A DNA stretch of 35,227 bases, taken from positions 1 through 35,227 of the forward strand of contig JAFAIO010000425.1 of NCBI GenBank assembly GCA_019236675.1. Direction: 5' to 3'. The translations under genes were made by a program, and so were the position numbers. Source of the stretch: Verrucomicrobiota bacterium (GTDB lineage Bacteria > Verrucomicrobiota > Verrucomicrobiia > Chthoniobacterales > JAFAMB01). The notes beneath the pieces were generated by a model. It ran no database searches and was not told the DNA's origin. It saw nothing but the letters and a program-made list of their open reading frames with translations. Of this stretch, positions 30,419-35,227 are shown piece by piece. Every line of letters starts with the position of its first letter. The stretch's first letter is position 1.

Positions 30419-31597
30419 ATGAATTTGTTTCTTCGGAAATTATTGGGCATGAATTGGTTGCTGGCGATAGTAGCAATCGCCCTCGCCATCTTCGGGGTCA
30501 TCGCCATCTATAGCGTCACCTTCATGCGGGAAGAGTCTTATCTCCAAGAAATGTGGAGACGCCAGATTGTCTGGCTGGTGATCGCTGTCGTCGGCTTCTT
30601 CGTCACTTCCTTTATCAACTACCGGATCTGGCTTTCGAACGTCATTTTTCCTCTGCTTTTATACCTAGCCGGTCTCGGGTTTTTGGTGTTGACCCATTTT
30701 TTTGGCCGTACCACTTACGGCGCCAAGAGCTGGTTAGAGCTCGGCCCGATCAGCTTTCAGCCCGCTCAACTCGCCATCATTTCCACCCTGCTATTGCTAT
30801 CCTGGCTGCTCGCTAACACTGGGAACTGGCAGGGGTTTTGGCCCACTGTGGGCCGGATTCTGAGCTGCGCCGCGATCATCGCGCCACCCTGGCTACTAAT
30901 CCTGATTCAACCTGACCTGGGCGAGTGTCTCGTGATGCTGCCACCACTCTTGGCTCTCTTCTTTGTCGGCCGTATCCCAAAAAGATACCTTTTGGTGATC
31001 ATCATTATGGCGGTCGCCATTGTGCCTGTGGTTGCGAATTTCGGTCTGAAGACCTATCAACGCGAACGTCTCACCACCTTTATCGATCCGGATTATGACC
31101 CCCAGGGCGCCAGCTGGACCATCAATCAGGCGCTGATCGCCATCGGCTCTGGCGGATTTAATGGAAAAGGATTCGCCGCTCCCAATACCCAGATCCAACT
31201 TGGGTTCCTTCCTTCGACGATCGTCCATACCGACTTCATTTTTGCCGGTATCTCCGAGCAGTTCGGTTTTGTTGGTGACGTGACTCTAATCGCCGCCTAC
31301 GCGGCCTTGCTGCTCACTGGTTTACTCATTGCCGCAATTGCTCCGGATGAACTAGGCAGATTGGCTGCCGTCTCCATCGTCGCGCTCATTTTTACTCACG
31401 TGTTCATGAATATTGGCATGAACGTTTCTATCACCCCAATCACCGGTGTCCCCCTTCCATTGATCAGTTATGGCGGCTCTTTCTTGGTCCTGATCCTTTT
31501 CGCTCTCGGTGTGCTGGAGAGCATCTGGATCCATCGTCATGTCCGCCAAACCCGCAGCGCCAATACCATGACCTACGCCTCCGCGTATGTGCGCTAA
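30419..31597 (+). CDS. rodA: RodA/FtsW-family SEDS glycosyltransferase, RodA-like
   Basis: A 392-residue SEDS protein that polymerises peptidoglycan strands, probably with a class B penicillin-binding protein, for cell elongation. About ten membrane segments are visible. Diagnostic blocks are GRTTYGAKSWLELGPISFQPAQLA, IQPDLGECLVMLPPL, WTINQALIAIGSGGFNGKGF, HTDFIFAGISEQFGFVG (with the catalytic-type Asp) and MNIGMNVSITPITGVPLPLISYGGSFL. The pattern is closer to RodA than FtsW. Phe follows SYGGS where Ser is common. It sits outside the usual mreBCD/pbp2 cluster, directly behind an orphan OppF-like ATPase. Confidence 0.92.
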   Translation: MNLFLRKLLGMNWLLAIVAIALAIFGVIAIYSVTFMREESYLQEMWRRQIVWLVIAVVGFFVTSFINYRIWLSNVIFPLLLYLAGLGFLVLTHFFGRTTYGAKSWLELGPISFQPAQLAIISTLLLLSWLLANTGNWQGFWPTVGRILSCAAIIAPPWLLILIQPDLGECLVMLPPLLALFFVGRIPKRYLLVIIIMAVAIVPVVANFGLKTYQRERLTTFIDPDYDPQGASWTINQALIAIGSGGFNGKGFAAPNTQIQLGFLPSTIVHTDFIFAGISEQFGFVGDVTLIAAYAALLLTGLLIAAIAPDELGRLAAVSIVALIFTHVFMNIGMNVSITPITGVPLPLISYGGSFLVLILFALGVLESIWIHRHVRQTRSANTMTYASAYVR

Positions 31598-31612
31598 CAG
31601 CGCGCACATGCG

Positions 31613-31729
31613 CGATGACAAATGACAGATCACAAATGACAAATGGCTTATCGGCTTGGGACAGGAGACTCCATCTGTCACCTGCCATTTGTCATCTGTC
31701 ATTAGCGTAGCGCTGTAAGCGCTACGCTA
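31613..31729. repeat. Palindromic region of TGACAAA heptamers and a 27-bp hairpin
   Basis: The left arm (31613 to about 31645) reads GATGACAAATGACAGATCAC then AAATGACAAATGGC. The inverted partner GCCATTTGTCATCTGTCATT lies at about 31684-31703. Directly after it TAGCGTAGCGC-TGTAA-GCGCTACGCTA (31703-31729) is a perfect 11-bp stem. The last three bases of that stem are the TAG stop of the minus-strand ABC-2 permease gene. It lies between two convergent genes and could act as a bidirectional transcription stop, although no T run is present. Confidence 0.85.
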
Positions 31730-32563
31730 CCCGCCCACGGCCTGATACTTCCTTAGCCCCTCCTTCCACATCAGTTGCGCCGCGGCCCAGGCGGCCACGA
31801 CCCAAAACGCCTGTATCCCCACCCCAAACCAAAGATCCGTTCCATGCACCCGGTTCATCAGCACTGACACCGGAAAATAAAGTTCATAAGGAAACGGCAA
31901 CCACCGCAACACCTCCTGAACCGACTCCGGCATAAAGGCGAGCGGAAACATTCTTCCGCTGAGCATATACTCGAACGAATAAACGATAAAAACGACAGTC
32001 GAAATCTCCAACATCCAGAACGCCAAGAGCGCAATCGAGATCGTAATAAAGAACTGCAATAGCGCCGCCATTGCCGTTGTCCACACTGCCACCAGCCACA
32101 ATCCGAGGTCGGACGGCCAACTAAAATAACCGGCGGTAAAAAAGAAAAGACACAGAAAAACCGGCAAAGTCATTGCCGTGAAAAGCAACCGGCTACTGGC
32201 AAAAAGGCTGAACCGGTAGAGAAGATAATTGATCGGTTTCACCAGGAACGCACTGATCTGTCCCTCCCTGATGTCAGCCGCGATCCGAAACTCATCATCT
32301 TTGGGCGTAACCAGACCGTCCAGGAACAAGACGATCAAGAAATAGGCAACCACCGTCCGAAAATCGAAGCCTCCAACTCCCTTCTCTCGCTGGTCAAACA
32401 CGACCCCCCAGATCAGTACCGTCCCCATCAAAGGCAACAGTTCAAAGATCGACCGCAGAAAGAAATTCCACCGATAAACAAACGTGTCCTGCAACCCCAC
32501 GTCGAACGCCTTCAAATAAACCCGAGGATTCCACCTCATCCCCGAACCATTCCCCTGATCCAT
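31727..32563 (-). CDS. ABC-2 type transporter permease (DUF990-like)
   Basis: A 278-residue inner-membrane protein with about six hydrophobic segments. It resembles the ABC-2 permease group with openings such as YRWNFFLRSIFELLPLMGTVLIW. EFRIAADIREGQISAFLVKPINYLLYRF between spans 2 and 3 is typical of this group, as is MLSGRMFPLAFMPESVQEVL near span 5. The ATG at 32539 (MRWNPRVYLKAF) is an alternative start. The usual operon holds an ATPase and a second permease; neither is in view, so the gene is isolated here. The substrate is unknown. The TAG stop is formed by the palindrome at 31703-31729. Confidence 0.87.
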   Translation of the reverse strand: MDQGNGSGMRWNPRVYLKAFDVGLQDTFVYRWNFFLRSIFELLPLMGTVLIWGVVFDQREKGVGGFDFRTVVAYFLIVLFLDGLVTPKDDEFRIAADIREGQISAFLVKPINYLLYRFSLFASSRLLFTAMTLPVFLCLFFFTAGYFSWPSDLGLWLVAVWTTAMAALLQFFITISIALLAFWMLEISTVVFIVYSFEYMLSGRMFPLAFMPESVQEVLRWLPFPYELYFPVSVLMNRVHGTDLWFGVGIQAFWVVAAWAAAQLMWKEGLRKYQAVGG

Positions 32564-32585
32564 GCGTTATAGCAAGGCCCCCATC

Positions 32586-32615
32586 GTAATCGTCGTTGTC
32601 CTCGTCCTCGACTGA
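32586..32615. repeat. Solitary CGTCCTCG arm
   Basis: CGTAATCGTCGTTGTCCTCG followed by TCCTCGACTG matches one arm of the CGTCCTCG palindromes (compare 27639 and 29287). I see no clear inverted partner in the 32564-32781 spacer, so this may be half of an element or a decayed one. Confidence 0.7.
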
Positions 32616-32679
32616 AAGCCTTCCACCGGGTAGGGATGACCACCCGCTCATCCATAAACTCGAACCGCGCGCACGCCGG

Positions 32680-32710
32680 AAAACAAAAAGGACGAGCCGG
32701 AGCTCGTCCT
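32680..32710 (-). terminator. Rho-independent terminator after the SurA-like gene
   Basis: On the minus strand AGGACGAGC-TCCG-GCTCGTCCT is a perfect 9-bp stem followed by TTTTTGTTTT. It lies 72 bp after the SurA-like stop and ends the mfd-surA transcript. Confidence 0.88.
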
Positions 32711-32781
32711 AATCGCATCAGAATCGCCGCTTCGCCACGTCGCCCATTCGCCGTTTCGCCCTTCCGCGAACCGCGTGCCCG

Positions 32782-33756
32782 CTAATAAACCTTAATGTAC
32801 GCCTTCTCCCGCAACCCATCCAACCACCGCTGTGTCGCCTTTTGCTTCTCGATCTGTGACAGCTTTTTCGTGATGTTATCCCGTACGTCGTTCAGCGCCG
32901 TGATGCTCGGGTCTTTCCTATCCTCACAAAAGAGCAGATAGAAAGAATCACCGATCTGGACCACCGGGCTTACGTCTCCTTTTTTCAGGCCAAACGCGGT
33001 CTTTGTCAGGTCTTGATTCAAGGTCTTCTCGTCCACCCAGCCCCAGTCACCGCCGTTCTCAGCGGTTCCATCCATCGAATACGTCTTGGCTAGAGTCGCA
33101 AAATCGCCGCCATGTATCGCCTTGTCCCGGATGTCGTCTGCCATCTGTTTCGTGGTCTTCGCCGAATCGCTTACCAGAGGATCGGAATTCAGCACGATCA
33201 TCCGAAGCTTGACCTGCGCCGGCGTCGCGAACTCCTGCTTGTTCGCATTGTAGTAGGCGGTAACGGCCTCCGGCGACGGCGTAAAATTGTCGTCCTTCAG
33301 CTTGTTCTGACGCATCACCTGCACGGTGATCTTTTCTTTCTCCTTGTCCCGGAACTTGTTCAGCGTATACCCCTGCGCCTGCAAAGTTCGCACAAAGGCC
33401 TGACGATCGCCACCGAACTCATCCTTGATGATCTCCTGGACTTGCTCTTCCACGACGTAATCCGGGAGATTGTATTCTTTCTTCTTAAATTCCTGCAGGA
33501 TGAGTTGCCGATTGATCAGATCGTTCAATACCGCCAACCGCGTTTCCTTGATCTTGTCGATCAGCTCCTGGCCGGTGTACTGCTGCTTCAGAGATTGTTC
33601 CTCAGGAGCAGCAACTTCTTGAACTTGGGAAAACGTGATAACGTCGCCGTTAACCACTGCAGCAATTCCATCGATTACCTCGGCCTCACCCCACACTACA
33701 CCCGGCACAAGTAGCAACGCGACGAACGAAACGCGACAAACAATCTTCTCTAGCAT
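32782..33756 (-). CDS. SurA-like periplasmic peptidyl-prolyl isomerase/chaperone
   Basis: A 324-residue secreted protein. It has a signal peptide (1 to about 23: CRVSFVALLLVPGVVWGEA), a SurA-type N domain (about 25-150: IDGIAAVVNGDVITFSQV, then LNDLINRQLILQEFKKKEYNL) and one parvulin PpiC domain (about 175-285: VKLRMIVLN, then ENGGDWGWVDEKTLNQDLTKTAFGLKKGDVSPVV). A C-terminal helix follows. E. coli SurA has two parvulin domains; a single domain is common outside proteobacteria. It likely assists folding of outer-membrane proteins. It starts eight bases after the mfd stop and is followed by a strong terminator, so the two form one transcript. Confidence 0.92.
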   Translation of the reverse strand: MLEKIVCRVSFVALLLVPGVVWGEAEVIDGIAAVVNGDVITFSQVQEVAAPEEQSLKQQYTGQELIDKIKETRLAVLNDLINRQLILQEFKKKEYNLPDYVVEEQVQEIIKDEFGGDRQAFVRTLQAQGYTLNKFRDKEKEKITVQVMRQNKLKDDNFTPSPEAVTAYYNANKQEFATPAQVKLRMIVLNSDPLVSDSAKTTKQMADDIRDKAIHGGDFATLAKTYSMDGTAENGGDWGWVDEKTLNQDLTKTAFGLKKGDVSPVVQIGDSFYLLFCEDRKDPSITALNDVRDNITKKLSQIEKQKATQRWLDGLREKAYIKVY

Positions 33757-33764
33757 GCCTATGA

Positions 33765-35227
33765 TTATGAAAGCCTCCGTAGGAGGGACAACAACTCGGC
33801 GAGCCTAGATTGCGGGTCTGGTGAAGTCAAGCGGGGAAACCGATCTCCAATTAGCAAATAATCTCCTCCCCGCAGCAGCATCACTTTGTTTTCTTTCACC
33901 TCCACTCGCGCCACTCGAGCCTTCCCCGCAATCAACTTGATTTCGGTCATCAACAATAGATTGCTGACCGCCTCCGGTAGTGGCCCGAACCGGTCTCGCC
34001 ACTCCTTTTGAAGCTTGCTCAATTCTTCCGCATTGATCGCGGCTGCAAGCTTCTTATATGCCTGAATTCGCAGGTGTGGCTGAGAAATGTAGTCGGCCGA
34101 AATGAATGCCGGCGCTTTTGCCTCTCCCGCAGTCACAAATTCTGCCTCGTTCGTCACTACAAAATCCAGCCTGAGAACTGCTTCCGCCCTTCCCCTTGCT
34201 TTCTTGCCTTTCAGTTTCTCAATCGCGTCGTGCAATAGCTGGCAATAAAGCTCAAATCCAACGTTCGTGATGTGCCCGCTCTGAGCCGTTCCCAGTATGT
34301 TCCCTGCGCCGCGAATCTCCAGATCACGCATCGCAATCTTAAATCCGGCTCCCAGACCTGAATATTGCTTGATCGCATTAATTCGCCGGCGAGCCGCTCC
34401 GACCCCCATCAATTCCCGCGGCAACATCAGATAAGCATACGCCTTGTGTTGAGCTCGGCCCACTCGACCTCGCAACTGATAGAGATCAGCCAACCCAAAT
34501 CGATCTGCCCGATCAATGATGATCGTGTTCGCGTTCGGAATATCCAGCCCGCTCTCGATGATCGTCGTCGAGATCAACACATCGATCTCTCCTCCTACAA
34601 AACGCTGCATGACCCGTTCAAGTTCGTCTTCATCCATCTGCCCATGGCCGATCTCAACCCGCGCCCCCGGGCAAAGTTCGGTTACCCTCTCTTTCACTCG
34701 CTGGATCGAATGGATGCGGTTATGTAGAAAATAGACCTGACCTCGCCGCTTCAGTTCCCGTTGAATCGCGTCTCGAATCACGCGCTCGTCATAAGCGCAA
34801 ACGATCGTCTCGACCGGTAACCGGTTCGGTGGCGGCGTTTCAATCACCGACATATCTTTCGCTCCCACCAACGAGAGATACAGCGTGCGCGGAATCGGCG
34901 TAGCCGAAAGCGTAAGCACATCAACGAGTTTGAATCGTTCTTTCAAACGTTCTTTGTGCCGAACCCCAAACCGTTGTTCCTCGTCGACGATCACCAGCCC
35001 AAGATCCTTGAACTGGATATCCGGCGACACTAACCGGTGAGTCCCAATCACAATATCCAGCGATCCGTCCCGAATCGCTTCAACCGTCTTACGCTGTTCC
35101 GCCGCCGATAAGAACCGGCTCAACATCCCCACCGTCACCGGATAATCCGAAGTTCGTTCCCGTAACGTTTGGTAATGTTGTTGCGCCAGGACGGTAGTCG
35201 GTACTAACATCGCTACTTGTTTTCCGC
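33765..35227 (-). CDS. mfd: Transcription-repair coupling factor Mfd, C-terminal part (cut by window edge)
   Basis: Mfd removes RNA polymerase stalled at lesions and recruits UvrA. The frame is open to the right edge (GKQVAMLVPTTVLAQQH), so the ATG at 35210 given by the ORF track is internal, not the start. Visible are the translocase motifs VIGTHRLV, VIVDEEQRFGVRHKERLK, TLSATPIPRTLYLSLVG and IGHGQMDEDELERVM. STTIIESGLDIPNANTIIIDRADRFGLADLYQLRGRVGR and the C-terminal regulatory domain follow. About 487 residues are present of some 1,100 expected. The SurA-like gene follows eight bases downstream. Confidence 0.96.
   Translation of the reverse strand, partial: GKQVAMLVPTTVLAQQHYQTLRERTSDYPVTVGMLSRFLSAAEQRKTVEAIRDGSLDIVIGTHRLVSPDIQFKDLGLVIVDEEQRFGVRHKERLKERFKLVDVLTLSATPIPRTLYLSLVGAKDMSVIETPPPNRLPVETIVCAYDERVIRDAIQRELKRRGQVYFLHNRIHSIQRVKERVTELCPGARVEIGHGQMDEDELERVMQRFVGGEIDVLISTTIIESGLDIPNANTIIIDRADRFGLADLYQLRGRVGRAQHKAYAYLMLPRELMGVGAARRRINAIKQYSGLGAGFKIAMRDLEIRGAGNILGTAQSGHITNVGFELYCQLLHDAIEKLKGKKARGRAEAVLRLDFVVTNEAEFVTAGEAKAPAFISADYISQPHLRIQAYKKLAAAINAEELSKLQKEWRDRFGPLPEAVSNLLLMTEIKLIAGKARVARVEVKENKVMLLRGGDYLLIGDRFPRLTSPDPQSRLAELLSLLRRLS

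Noticed and set aside
33112-33714. 200-residue plus-strand ORF
   Set aside because: Antisense shadow of the SurA-like gene, which has a clear signal peptide and parvulin domain.

Overview
The window reads as a chromosomal segment of a Gram-negative soil bacterium, most likely Verrucomicrobiota (Chthoniobacterales / Spartobacteria-like, e.g. the Udaeobacter group). This rests on lipid A genes (lpxB, lpxI), hopanoid genes (hpnH, squalene-hopene cyclase), an ECF sigma factor of the type common in Verrucomicrobia and Planctomycetes, and weak or absent Shine-Dalgarno sequences. The phylum is my inference. No rRNA, tRNA, CRISPR array, phage or transposase gene was seen.

Layout. 1-1303: 5' part of an ECF sigma factor (minus), a repeat cluster, then a Phd/PIN toxin-antitoxin pair with a palindromic operator. 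1360-6838 (minus): pdxA, an aldo/keto reductase, plsX, a PIN-PhoH ATPase and a small FmdB-like protein. 7014-12795 (plus): a polyol-type short-chain dehydrogenase, then a rhamnose/AI-2-type sugar ABC importer made of a double ATPase, two permeases fused in one chain, and a binding protein, ending in a good terminator. 13051-18373 (minus): HIT protein, an unknown gene, lpxB, a GnnA-like oxidoreductase, lpxI (broken by one base) and ispE. 18387-19091 (plus): pyrF, divergent from ispE. 19439-20200 (minus): an unknown protein. 20583-25498 (plus): hpnH, shc and serA. 26074-26292 (plus): a small exported peptide. 26472-28369 (minus): ald and yqgE. 28481-31597 (plus): thiG, an OppF-like ATPase and a RodA/FtsW protein. 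31727-35227 (minus): an ABC-2 permease, a SurA-like chaperone and the C-terminal part of mfd.

The genes are mostly ordinary housekeeping genes. Two groups work together: lpxB, the GnnA-like gene and lpxI sit in one tight minus-strand group for lipid A, and hpnH with shc make the hopanoid side chain and ring system.

The striking part is between the genes. Nearly every longer spacer is an 'onion': concentric inverted repeats made of a small vocabulary of words. Some words are 7-bp periodic tracts (AGTAATC, AGGAGCT, TGACAAA, AATAGCC, TTTCACT). Others are longer arms (GGTAGGGCGAAAATCTCGGC, ATTTGGTGGGGCGAGGCTCC, CGTCCTCGTCCTCG, GAGCGCTGCCTCGCTTGCGA). In at least eight genes the stop codon, and in some the last residues, lie inside these repeats (pdxA, aldo/keto reductase, plsX, the SDR, the GnnA-like gene, ispE, pyrF and the ABC-2 permease). 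This looks like a non-coding repeat system that has repeatedly invaded or grown at gene 3' ends; I know of no described family that matches it, but I could not search.
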